Source: Paragonimus westermani
Lineage: Eukaryota > Platyhelminthes > Trematoda > Plagiorchiida > Troglotrematidae
DNA: 64,000 nucleotides
NCBI GenBank assembly: GCA_008508345.1
Contig: QNGE01003730.1
Coordinates: forward strand, 1-64,000
Direction: 5' to 3'
The notes under the pieces are model-generated. The model had not been told where the DNA came from and did not search any database. It worked only from the letters and a program-made list of their open reading frames with translations. The position numbers and the translations under genes were made by a program. This document shows, piece after piece, positions 33,560 through 44,352 of the stretch; the stretch's first letter is position 1, and each line of letters begins with the position of its first letter.

Positions 33560-34440
33560 CATGGCCAACGCACAACGTTCGGGAAATGATTTTCGCCCAT
33601 TCTGCCAACAATCGGCTCTACGTCTGACCGATCAACTCTAGCCGGGGTCTGTAGACACTATCCTTTGCGATACCTCTATCAGACATCCACGTCCAGTAGT
33701 TCCCATTCTTTTCCGACGACGCGTGTTCGACACGCTACACAACATCGCCCATCTTGGCATCCAGGCCACGGCCAAGCTCATTTCCCTTAGGTACGTCTGG
33801 CATGGTATGCAAAAAGATCTTTGCACGTGAGCACGATCTTGCCTAGATTGTCAACAAGCTAAGGTTTACCGCCACGTGTCGGCCCCAATTGGCCGATTCC
33901 CTTCTATTACATATCGACTTGCACATTTCCGCATCGACATCGTAGGTCCTTTTTCACCTTCCAAGGAGATGACATATCTCTTGACGATGGTAGTTTGTTT
34001 CACGCGGTGGCCAGAGGCCCTCCTCATACCCGACGTCCGTTCAGTGACTGTAGCACGCGCATTCGTTGAGCACTGGGTAGCATCTCCTNTGTAGCACGCG
34101 CATTCGTTGAGCACTGGGTAGCATCTCCTGGTTGCCCGGCCACGGTTGCGACCGACCGTGGCCCTTAGTTCGAGAGCGGCTTCTTTTGCGGAAACACTGA
34201 GCGCGCTTGGGTGTCATCGCACGCGAACTACGGCATATCATCTGGCTGAAAACGGTATGGTCAAACGCTTTCACCGACATCTAAAAGCAGCCCTTGCCAC
34301 GGCCGATGCAATCCGTCAGACAGAAGCCCTGCCAATGGTATACTCAGCATCCGCGCCGTCCTAAGGACTGACATTCACATTTCCAGCGCCGATCTCCTGT
34401 ACGGCCAACCACTGCGTCTTCCTCGTGATTACTTCTCATT
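33560..34440 (+). pseudogene. Integrase of the CsRn1-like element
   Basis: The zinc-binding HHCC region is seen around NIAHLGIQATAKLI and SCLDCQQAKVYRH (33,740-33,870) with an in-frame TGA between its halves. The core frame (33,876-34,094) begins at SAPIGRFPSITYRLAHFRID, carrying the first catalytic Asp, and reaches FVEHWVAS, where an N-flanked 40-bp duplication breaks it. VATDRG (second Asp) follows in another frame. The 34,146-34,364 frame has AENGMVKRFHRHLKAAL, in which the catalytic Glu of the usual NGMVERFHR is Lys. The C-terminal part continues to 34,440 and beyond in a further frame. Confidence 0.8.
34049..34129. repeat. Exact 40-bp duplication flanking a single N (likely assembly seam)
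   Basis: Bases 34,049-34,088 and 34,090-34,129 are identical (TGTAGCACGCGC...GCATCTCCT), separated by N at 34,089. It has the same character as the 9,503-9,733 duplication and lies inside the integrase, so part of the apparent integrase damage may be artefactual. Confidence 0.88.
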
Positions 34441-34901
34441 TGCCACCGGCGCCCTTCGATATAATGCATCTTACGGCGAACAGCTCGCTTCGCACATGCG
34501 CCTCCTTCGCGTCACGGACACATGAGAACAAGGCCGCAAGGTGTTTATTTCCAACAACCTCCACGACTGCACGCGTGGATGGTTTACGACGCTCACTCGA
34601 GCGACCTTACGAAAGTCCTTTCAAGATGCTTCAACAAAGGGATCGTTCCTACGTGCTCGATCATCAAGGTATTAGGGACACGCTTAGCATCGATCGTCTG
34701 AAACATGTCTACTTCGAAAGGACAGAGAAAGACTACAATGCTCCTCCGCATTCCCTGTCCATGCCGGTAGCTGTCTCGAACCGGCATCGCCCAAGCGCAT
34801 CGTCCTCAGCAGACATCACGACATCGCCGATAATGCCAGCACCCGCTGTAACGCCTTCGGGTAGTATGAAGCGCTGGCCGAAACGCCTCATAGATGGCTA
34901 G
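34425..34901 (+). pseudogene. C-terminal region of the CsRn1-like Pol
   Basis: This frame carries ERPYESPFKMLQQRDRSYV then DTLSIDRLKHVYFER, the SH3-like C-terminal module that follows integrase in CsRn1-lineage Pol proteins (YxGPFRVL...VSIDRLK). A Pro/Ser-rich tail follows, ending at a TAG. The last part (from 34,736) is duplicated in tandem. Confidence 0.7.
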
Positions 34902-35286
34902 CGTTTGTCGAGTCTAGTTCTTTTCCCCGGTGACAACAAAAAATCGCGAAATTTTTTCAAAAGTACCAAGAACATAGCCTTCCATCACGGTATAATTTGG
35001 GTGATTACGTAATTTATTTCTGTACCGATACTCAGCCAGTTTCGTTTTATTTTCTATCGCATGTCTCATTCGACGCTGACATGACGTGTGTGACATCATC
35101 AATCGCAATCATTCTTCATCCCGTATTGGATATCATGTTTGAAAGTTCCGTGGATGCTTCGCCTCGAACATTATTTTACGGTTGTTTCGGCACCTTTAAT
35201 GGAGGATACTCGAGTTGGAGCTCGCTAGGAACTGTGGGTATCAGTGCTCCTCCACCTGCGGCGTCTGAGGATTGTCGTACATATAA
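34736..35286 (+). repeat. Tandem duplication unit 1 (551 bp)
   Basis: It spans the Pro/Ser-rich end of Pol, its stop and part of the 3' untranslated sequence. The period to the next copy is 551 bp; for example CAATGCTCCTCC lies at 34,736 and again at 35,287. A few substitutions separate the copies, such as TTGGAG versus TGGGAG near 35,215 and 35,766. Confidence 0.9.
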
Positions 35287-35836
35287 CAATGCTCCTCCGC
35301 ATTCCCTGTCCATGCCGGTAGCTGTCTCGAACCGGCATCGCCCAAGCGCATCGTCCTCAGCAGACATCACGACATCGCCGATAATGCCAGCACCCGCTGT
35401 AACGCCTTCGGGTAGTATGAAGCGCTGGCCGAAACGCCTCATAGATGGCTAGCGTTTGTCGAGTCTAGTTCTTTTCCCCGGTGACAACAAAAAATCGCGA
35501 AATTTTTTCAAAAGTACCAAGAACATAGCCTTCCATCACGGTATAATTTGGGTGATTACGTAATTTATTTCTGTACCGATACTCAGCCAGTTTCGTTTTA
35601 TTTTCTATCGCATGTCTCATTCGACGCTGGCATGACGTGTGTGACATCATCAATCGCAATCATTCTCCATCCCGTATTGGATATCATGTTTGAAATTTCC
35701 GTGGATGCCTCGCCTCGAACATTATTTTACGGTTGTTTCGGCACCTTTTATGGAGGATACTCGAGTGGGAGCTCGCTAGGAACTGTGGGTATTAGTGCTC
35801 CTCCACCTGCGGCGTCTGAGGATTGTCGTACATATC
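35287..35836 (+). repeat. Tandem duplication unit 2
   Basis: This is a near-identical second copy of 34,736-35,286. It is followed by unique sequence (CGCAGGCTGATCGG) leading to the polypurine tract. The second copy of the Pol tail is preceded by a frame that fuses the 3' untranslated sequence to the tail (34,997-35,452). That fused frame is a by-product of the duplication and not a gene. Confidence 0.9.
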
Positions 35837-35956
35837 GCAGGCTGATCGGATAACAGCCGGTAAGCTTTGAACCAAATCAGGCCAAGGGTGGCTGTCCCCA
35901 GTTATCCTCATCAGAATCAGAGGGTTGTTGTCACAGTACCCTTCTAGGGGGAACTG

Positions 35957-36203
35957 TGTAGCGGCCTTGAATTTTCACTGGCCTGCCTGCGGTATGATGT
36001 GTAGAATAGTCTAAAAACTGATAGTTGCATATTGTACCTAGGTTATCAAGAAAGCTCGTATGATGTATACTGTCCGATTGTTTGTCTGCATGTAATGTGA
36101 TTGTGGCGCGTACCCGAAGAACACACGTGTCACATTCTTGCGGTTTACTCGCTCGTCGACGGCCGGTCTCTAGTCTGTTGACTACGTTTAGTTATTTCAT
36201 GGG
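35957..36203 (+). repeat. 3' LTR of the CsRn1-like element, truncated
   Basis: It begins TGTAGCGGCC just after a short polypurine run (CTAGGGGGAAC). It follows the 5' LTR for about 137 bp, continues across the empty site of the nested solo LTR, matches 30,602-30,676 and fades near TTTAGTTATTTCATG (36,203). The last 150 or so bases expected from the 5' LTR are missing, so a deletion removed the element's 3' end and any flanking target duplication. Confidence 0.8.
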
Positions 36204-36396
36204 GGATTATGAGAGCAGTTTGCTAACATGTATCACTGGAGGAGGCGCGCTTTGTGAAACATCACTGTCATAGGACGACGGGATGCGTTTGCGTCTAAAA
36301 GTAAGTGAAGGCAAACAGGACACTCACTTGTTTCTCTTCTTGTATGCTGGCAAGGCTGCGTACGTGGCATCCATGAAAGTAGATTCCGATTCACGT

Positions 36397-38798
36397 TCAG
36401 CCCTCCGCTCGTAGAATCATGCCTCCCGATAGTTCTCTTCCACCACAATGGAACTTACCGGTGTTCTTCAAAATGTGGACTTCATGAAACTCAAATTTAC
36501 CCACAGGTTGCAATATGTGGCTTAGTAAAAATTTCATAGCCTCCGACTGGTTCATCGTTGGCCAAGCAGCCATGGAGTCCCCAGCAGCCAACCACGGCTA
36601 ATTATCGCAACCTCTCTTGTTTCCGAAAACTCAACAACGTGATACATCTGCAATTCCAACGTATCAATATGCGCCGTTTCCGGTATGAATTTCTAACACC
36701 GGTGGCATATCATGCGTTCTCCGTAACTACCAACTCAGACTGAGCAGTTTACTGGAATGTGTGCAAGAAGGGAATGATGAGGAATTCGTCATCATTGGCG
36801 ATCTCGACTCATTTTCACATGACGGAGGACATGGATTTTATCTTTGAGGCAGTGGATATTCCGTAGGCCCGATAAATGCAAAAGTCCGATGAGGGGAAAG
36901 CATGAGAGCAGAAATCACGTATTCCTGCGAAAGGCTTACAAAAAATGACGTTCTGACTTTGGTGAACATAGTACGGCTTGTTGTTTGCCATGAAAAAATT
37001 GTCCGGAGGCGCACAAGAAATGTTGAATTTACAACGTACCATGAACATGTTACGGTTGCATTTCATAGGGTTATGTAGGTTGGTGTCATCCGTGGGAGCA
37101 CCGGTGCACCCTCCGTGGGTGAGCATAGAATAATCACATACTCGATTGTGCACTTGGGTAGCCGGCTCCTTCGTACCCTTCACCAAACGCAGGACGCTGC
37201 TCGCAAAGCTCTCGAAGTAAAATGCCCAATAACGGTGCATCGGTGCAAACCGCTGCATATCATCGCACCAGGGGGTGAGAAAATGCACATTTTAAATCAG
37301 CTGGTCGCCCCCTGCATGTAAGCAAATTGGTCAACAAATTTGAGGTGCAATAAACGGGCACAGTCAACTAGTGAGTGTCGCCAACTGGGATGGAAAGTAT
37401 ATAAATGGAAAGAAATAGGTTTAGGAAATTCTCATACATGAAGTGGGGAGGAATGGACGCATAACCACGTGGCCCAAGTATAATAAAAACACACGACACT
37501 TGTTGGCTTTGAAACGCTCAAAATGGTTAAACATACCGTATTTGCGGGGAAAGTCTATGGATAGGTGGAAAACTGATGCCTCCAGTTTCGTCTAAGAAGC
37601 CCGCTGCATGTTGCTAGACAGACACAAGCCTGAACGCTCATCTGGTAAGCACCAAATGTGGACCAGCCGTTTTATGACACCAAGGAAAACAAGATGCATC
37701 GGGTCCTGTGGGAAATCGGCAACTATGTCCAGTGGCAGTTGAAGTAACACTGTTGTCCCAATATGATGGTCCCGCTGACGTCTTTCCTGGAACGACGAGT
37801 TAGTCCGAATGCTGAATGACGTTGAAGGGCAGGTCATCCGTCAAGAACTGTAATAAGCACCTCTTTGTACACACCGGTCACAACCATAGTAACCGTCGTG
37901 ACTTTTCGTTTGCTTGACGTAGCTGCGAGCCGGGGCATCGCAAATAACACAATCAATATCCACATGAATGGTTGAATGAAGATCATCCAGCGTCACACCA
38001 GCATTGCGTATTGCTTTCATTTCTGACACAAAGGGCAGCAACTATTTATTAACGGGATCACGGCGTCCACGACCGCAAGAGGAACGAATGACAAACAGGG
38101 TGCTCGTAAATAAATGCACAATGCGACCCAGTATGGGCCACAAATCAGTACCGGGATAGTCAAATAACGGTACCCCGACTATATTCACTTGCATGGTGAT
38201 ACGGACACTGCTGTTAAAGTGGTGACGTTGTTAAACGCCAGGCAGACAGGTCGGCATTCTTACGTGTACATAACATCCACTGGTGAGCACCGTCTTGTGC
38301 ACACTGCGGGGCGTTCTGAGGATTGTGTGCGGATCAAGCGGCAACGAAGGAACTAAGGGCTTCAGTGAAGATAACAGTAATTTCAAGTCAGTAGTCGCAC
38401 CTGATTTTGAGTAGATCGCAAACTATCGGGTGGCACCGGAAATATTAAGTATTACGGGCGACTGAATGATTGAAACAGCAATGTGTGCAGAAAGGAAGCA
38501 ATTACCACTGGAAGTGAGAATTTCCACAACGTTTAATCCAGCACCTGATGTGGTGCTCAGAGCACCAGGTGCCACAGCTGAATCACATTCAGTAGGTTTA
38601 TTAGACATTTCTGCAGTAAAACATTGATAAGATATGCAATGTCTAACCTGCATGCTGCACTAAGGTTGTCGGTCCTATGCCGTCCTCCTTGACCCAACAC
38701 CATGAATACTCCACGCCCAGGGCGCGTACCTTATTCCTTTCACGTTTGATACACCTGTTAATTGTCCATCTGCTGTACCGTCCTTTCACTCCACTCAT
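36397..38798 (-). pseudogene. EnSpm/CACTA-like transposase, broken
   Basis: Read on the minus strand from the right arm (start near 38,798), the recognisable parts are as follows. Near 38,190-38,050 is the GVPLFDYPGTDLWPILG region of the animal EnSpm family. At 38,041-37,841 come CVICDAPARSYVKQTKSHDG and a GYYGCDRC zinc-type motif. One in-frame TGA follows at 37,841-37,843, then RTNSSF, HHIGTT and FPQDPMHLVFLGVIKRL (37,837-37,592). At 37,288-36,815 there is a C-terminal DDMQRFAPMHRYWAFYFES and a KEPATQVHNRV segment, the pattern found near the family's C-terminus. A further frame (36,397-36,591) may be the end. It would cut and paste the element. Stops and frame changes make it inactive. Confidence 0.72.
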
Positions 38799-40567
38799 TT
38801 TAATTGTAACCACTAGTGAAAACAAGTCCCGCGGTTTCCGTGTTATACATGTAAGTGAATGAACGCTAATAAGCCTACTTTAACCGAGCGGAAAACATGC
38901 AATACAAATAACACTTTCGCAAGACTTTTAACAAAAGTGTAAGTGACGACAGACCGCAAAAGACACAACACAACCGCACTCACCGTACACGAAATAAATG
39001 TAACTGCGAACGCGCGTCTGTCGGACATCCACTAAAACAAACGTACACAAAATGACGGTACTCGAGATCCCATAACAATGAAGTGGTTACGACATGAGAA
39101 TATACTTGAGAATTTTTCTCCAATGCGTTTAACAACCGGAATAAGCATGCTAATCACGATTTTTTATTCCATTCCGATTCGTGCCTGAGATGGCAAAATA
39201 ACACCGCAGTTGTATGCCATTCTAAAAGAGTCTAAGTTATCCAGCTTCATTCATCACTGTAGGACCTGTGAAGTGTCTGAGTGAACTTCTTCTGCCACAG
39301 ACGGAAAAACATACCCTGAACAAGACTACACTCAACGGATTTCAAACAGGTGGCTGACGAAATAACTAGTGTAACATGCAGGCCAGCCGACTCCACTCTG
39401 GATGCCCGTAAATTCGCAGACCAACCTTCGGGCAACGTGGACGCACCAGGGGACAACGCTCTTCCGAAGTAGGGGTTCGAACAAGTTCTGAAAAGCGAAA
39501 CTATACGAACAAACATGAGCAGAAGGCCCAGTAAGCCATGCACACGACTTACACAAACGACAGTTAAAACGGCACCGACAACACAGCAGCACGCCCCGTT
39601 ACACAACTCAAATTCAATCCGTGCGCGCTCGCTGGTTTCGGTTGCGCGTTACATTAGCAAAACATATGTGACCTTGAACTGTCCTGAATAATCAACTGCA
39701 CAACCGGGGATGAAAGTAGAAAAGGATTCAAACGAAGGTTTCAACGTCTCCACATACCCCTTCAAACAGTATCACTGAGAGTTCCTGGTAACTGGTGCCA
39801 CTTATCGGGCAAAATGTATCATACTCTTTGGAAATGGTGGTGCCGGTTAATTTCTTGCGGACAGACAGAGGAGAACCTGTGAAATTGTTAACAAGACTAA
39901 GGGCTCCTCTGTTGACATTAAGAACCATTGAAGACATAACTGAGAATAACATCGAACTGATTACACCAACACTCCCACTACCCTCTTAATCCCCGCGATA
40001 TACGCATCAGTACCGTGAAACAATTGGTGAGTGAAGATACCAACGCTTTCATAGTGCAAAGGCCCACCCAAAAGCGATGAGTCTAACCGCATTGGGTGTT
40101 TCCAAAAACAGCGCTGTCAGCCTCGCAGACCGAGAAAATGCTGATCCCACAAAACGGAGGTCCATATGAAAAGTGCTGGAGGTGATGAAGAGTGAAAAAA
40201 TGCACTTGCGCCGTCTCCTTACATGGACGGACAGTACAAGTCAGCACAGGTGATTGATAATATCCTCAAAGGAACATCTCACCCTGCATTCTCCGTTGCT
40301 GCTGCAGACAGACCTATGTAAGTTCAGACTGAGATATGACCTATCCTGGTCGTGAGGGCAGGTACGTAAAGCTGCTGGTGGCTACAGACGCGAACGGCGT
40401 GTGATCTTCCGTGGTGTCCTCGAAAACCGAGAAGGTGATGGTCCAGGTAGATCTGAACGCGGTACTGAGCAGCGGGACTTTTGCTGAACAGGGTGAATTC
40501 ACCTGTCCTCATTACTAGAAATTAGGCAGAAGAAAGCATGTGTGACATCCTCTTTTCTCTTGGCACT
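38502..40567 (-). repeat. Right inverted arm, 2,066 bp
   Basis: It is the reverse complement of 27,861-29,926. Position x in the left arm pairs with 68,428 minus x here. Unlike the left arm it continues inward into the rest of the transposase gene. Its outer boundary at 40,567 is followed by AT-rich sequence without element features. Confidence 0.95.
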
Positions 40568-43214
40568 TCAAACAATTTGATCTGGTTTCATTCCAATGAA
40601 TACTGGAACGCAGATTATAATGTCCTTTTGGTAGTTACACTCATGTATTAGAATATAATAAGTCCTACTTAACTAACAGGGATTCTCTACGCTTTAGCCA
40701 ATCATTGCATGCCTGTCACACTCGTGTGCTTGGATTTCCTTGATAGGTAATTCATCTCTTACGAATGAGATTTTCAAAGCAACTAGTTAATCGTTGAATT
40801 TTTATTCATCATTTCAATGGTGGGAATTCTCGTTGTAACACAGTTTGTTTGTTAACTTCATGCTAAGACAGCCTTTCGGACTGACGCATATGTATAAAAT
40901 ATACTCTGGTTACCAAGGAAACAGTCATATTGCTTTGGTCCAATTTTTTTGTGTGAAAAACTCATGTGTTATTCTTTGAAATCCAATGAAACGAAGCAAA
41001 TAATTATGCAAAACAGTGAAATTTTTGTTTTCTGTATGTCCGATTGGTACGACATCCTTCACCCTCTGTCACTAAGTGGCTGGTTTTCGGCAGTATCACA
41101 AGTTGTGTACGCAGGATTTTACTGTGCATTTACTGAATGACACTGGTTTTGGGTACCCTATAAAGATGAATTAGCGTGCCGACTTCCCAAGCGTGGTAAG
41201 TAAGTACTTTTGAAATTACAACTGTCAATCTATATTCGTTCTGATTGTGCTGACCATAATAAAAACATTTCAGGGCTGTAAATCTGGTCACTTCAAATTA
41301 TTGAATTTTTCTTTCTCTGAAGGTAATCGTAACGCTGGTCACTGATTTTGGCTGTGGAACACATATCTCAGATAGTCATTATCCTATTTGAGAACGTAAA
41401 AAGTTTGGCAACCCCGACTGATTTTTAGTTTCAGACACAGTTTCTTTGCAATGCTCTTAGTAGAATGTTTAGCGCTGACGAAGACTGACGATGTGATCCC
41501 GGTTCAGATCGACTACAAAGCTTTTGCGTCGTGTGCAGTTGCACGGTGGTCTTCTCAAAAACAATTAACAATGGATAATAGACCCCGGATGGCTCCAATC
41601 TAGTTCACTGATGTGTAAATTGTAATTGGAATGACCTCGTATGAGGGTTTGCACGAATGTTGACCGAAATGTTTTATACAATTTACAATCAGCACACAGG
41701 TGAAAATTGCATGGTAATATTACTTGTGGATGACTACCAGTTTCACAAGGTGAACGTTCTATTTCCAGTTGGTTAGCCGTTGGTACACCGGATATTCAAT
41801 TCAAGAGAAAGTTTGTGATTCTGCTCCTTCCTTGACGTCCGAATCATAAATCGAACGACATGCAGGCGATGTGAAATTATTGACGCTTGAGTTACTTATC
41901 ACCAAAAGATAATGACGCCAATAAAAAGCACGCATCTGTAACACGTAATTAGCAGTGTGACATATATAAAGGAATAATGAGCTAGATAACCAAGTGTTTG
42001 AACTTATCAAAATCCGGCTAGTTCTGTACACATGATTGTTGCAGATCACTGCTTGAATATGCGGAGACTTGTGGGGGAGTTTCAGAGAGCAGGGTTGATG
42101 TCAGCGTAATCGTTGACTCGCAATTCCTTTGCTGTGTGAGCCAGTACGAGCCTCGGAGCCAAAATCCTTTCGGTATCACTGTATACCACTTAGTTCATGT
42201 TCTTCAGTACATGCACGACGCTCTTGTGTTAGTTGTCTCAAACCTCCACTTGTTTTTACATGTTGGAGGGCTTGGCGGCTTTTGGTTTGACCGTGAACAT
42301 GACCAATGGCAGGTCCACCAAGAGTGAGATAATTTGTGCATGTGTGTGGAGGGGGAGTGGGTGAGAGAGGATTGTACAGGCACCTGTGGTGTCGACATGA
42401 TTGGGATGGTCCACCGTACCAGGTGCATCACGAATGAACACGTTTGTTTCACGAGGTCACTTTGCGTTTCGGATTGTAGGGTGAAAAGGTCGCGGGGCAT
42501 CGGACCACGTTGAGGTAGCACATACGAAGTGTCGATGCGGTAATTAGCGCGGACAAACGGAATGTGTCAGTTATGGATGTCCTGTCCAAAGTGACCCCTA
42601 CAGATTCGATAAACACACGAACTGTCTATTTCTCACAGTGCTACATATAATCAAATAAGTTTGTGATGTACACTATATATTTTGAAGTTTGCGCAGATTC
42701 TGTGTACAATAAATCGATGTGAAATTTTCTTGTGACTCCATGTTCTTGTGTAATCTTTATTTTTTCACTATATTTCAAAGTGATGAAACTTGTTTGTCAA
42801 GCGCTGGGTTACGATCACCGCCTCGAACCTGGTCCGCAATTCTGGATAGTTTATTGCACCAGCTTTATCTAATTTAGAGTTTGAAACTGAATATAACCAA
42901 GATCGTTTCTAAGTGAAGTACAATGTAGGTTCATTTCTTCAAAGAATTGGGAAAGGATATATATGCACTTTTGTGGAACCTGATTCAAATGAAATCTCGC
43001 ACACGTTTTACGTAGTATTGGCTGAGGTTACCATTAGTGAACCTTATAAAAGCTAGTCAACTTTGAGAAAGTTGGTTGAAAGAGTTCTGGTACTAGATTG
43101 AGTAGAGAAGATCCAAGTTAGGAGTGACACTGTTTATATCTGGATACTGATGCAGCAGTGGACAAACCGGTAATTAATGCAGGTAATCACGACGGACTTT
43201 TAACGAGTCACTCA
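40568..43214. other. Unassigned AT-rich sequence
   Basis: There is no recognisable gene. Frames at 40,949-41,140, 41,801-42,049 and 42,136-42,521 are short and lack motifs. Confidence 0.45.
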
Positions 43215-43816
43215 CAGCAACCACGTACCGTTGTGGTTCCTCCTTCAGAGCCACCACTTACTGAATCGACTTTTTCATGGCCTTCCGAGTGTTGTCCTGT
43301 TCACTCGATTCACTTGCCTAAAATTCGGTGACCTTCAGGGAGTTCTACTCCAGCACTTGTCGAACCACATCAACGAATTCTTCGTACATCTTGGTACGAG
43401 CAAGAACAGCAATGCTGTGCTGATCCTGAACTAATGGTGGCACTTCTTTTAAGAAATAGTCGGTCAGAACGCGTTATTTCGATTCCCGGTCCAGCTACAG
43501 CAGGGCTGTTGAAAATGCTGCTTGCGGTGACGTGTAGTAAACACGAACGTCGTCACCTGCTCCAACCAGGGCACTCTTGAGCCACTGCATTACCTGCTGG
43601 AAGTCGGCAGGGCTGCAAAACTGGAAGATCAATGTCTCCTTAGCGGCTACCTACTCTAATTTTACAGGGTCCCTTCATGCCAGCTCCAACACTACCTTCG
43701 CCCTGCCCTTGAGCATCATCCGCAAGGTTCCTAGTATCGTCTGGTCGGCCTTGACTTTCACCGCATCATCCACTTCCTTGTAGTTCACCAGTAAACTCCG
43801 GATATCCCCATTCACA
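43215..43816 (-). pseudogene. Ty3-like Gag relic with multiple stops
   Basis: One minus-strand frame can be read for about 600 bases as retroelement-Gag-like sequence despite at least seven stop codons. It includes LVNYKEVDDAVKVKADQT, TLRMMLKGRAKVVLELA, ETLIFQFCSPADFQQVMQWL, RVLTDYFLKEVPP and MYEEFVDVVRQVLE. The order of helix, conserved LxLA, then a block ending in a FLxGLPP-like segment is that of capsid proteins of Ty3 elements. Keeping one frame across so many stops argues for decay mainly by substitution. No pol follows on the same strand. Confidence 0.55.
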
Positions 43817-44332
43817 ACTTACGGTAGCAGTAGCGAGTTTTGCGTAAGAACGCGGATTGTAGGCAGAAAATCCGCACACGGATATATGCGTCGACACCAC
43901 AGCAAACAAAAACACTCATTTGCATATAACACAGATCCAAGGACGTCGCGGTTGCAACGGATGTCGACACCTGTACATTTTTAGTAAACGCCAATTCATG
44001 CCAAAGTGCGCTCAAATGTTCCGTCCTGTTTATTCCCCTAATAATTCTGTGCTCAAACGCACTCCTATCCGACTACTGAGCAGCGGTTCGAGTAGTGTGG
44101 TGCGGATTCTTTATTTCTGGAATTAACTTCAAAAAGCACAACCACTTTGTTCCTTCGAACCTACTGCATCTCCCGGTTGGATAACTCATTCGTTCCGGAC
44201 CAGAATCGCTTTGTAAAGGGTAACAACTTCCATGGTCCATCACATCCAACATGAGTGATGATTAAATCGTGTTTGGGGCTGAACTAGTTCTATCAAGACG
44301 TTAATGCTAGTGGCAGCACCTAGACTCGTTAC

Positions 44333-44352
44333 GTTTGTTTGTTTGTTTGTTT
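44333..44352 (+). repeat. Microsatellite (GTTT)5
   Basis: Five perfect GTTT units in intergenic DNA. Confidence 0.95.

Larger units (their letters stand above)
29930..36203 (+). mobile_element. CsRn1/Boudicca-like Ty3 LTR retrotransposon, decayed and nested
   Basis: The order is 5' LTR, primer site, gag, protease, reverse transcriptase/RNase H, integrase, polypurine tract and truncated 3' LTR. Assignment to the CsRn1 lineage rests on the primer site resembling the tRNA-Trp 3' end, the KARRCQRPCAF remnant of the CHCC-type Gag knuckle, and close resemblance of the polymerase. LTR copies differ at about 14 of 215 aligned bases by eye. Every ORF is interrupted or altered, and two duplications (one at an N, one of 551 bp) fall in the 3' third. 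No target duplication can be found because the 3' LTR end is missing. Confidence 0.88.
27861..40567. mobile_element. Composite: EnSpm/CACTA-like DNA transposon with 2,066-bp inverted arms, carrying a nested LTR retrotransposon
   Basis: Arms at 27,861-29,926 and 38,502-40,567 are reverse complements of equal length, with only a handful of differences. Between them lie a nested LTR retrotransposon (29,930-about 36,203) and an EnSpm-like transposase on the minus strand whose 5' coding part lies in the right arm. Subtracting the nested element gives a transposon of about 6.4 kb. The outer arm ends begin AGTGCCAAGAGAAAAGAGG. The flanks (TTTTAG on the left, TCAAAC on the right) show no target duplication, and the ends do not read CACTA inward. 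A true terminal inverted repeat is therefore one option; two convergent copies or a later inverted duplication are the alternatives. Confidence 0.6.

Noticed and set aside
34997..35452. 151-codon frame with a Pol tail at its end
   Set aside because: A fusion created by the 551-bp tandem duplication, not an independent gene.
27861..40567. Polinton/Maverick interpretation of the large inverted repeat
   Set aside because: Long inverted ends fit, but I see no protein-primed DNA polymerase, ATPase or capsid genes. The only transposition protein resembles EnSpm.
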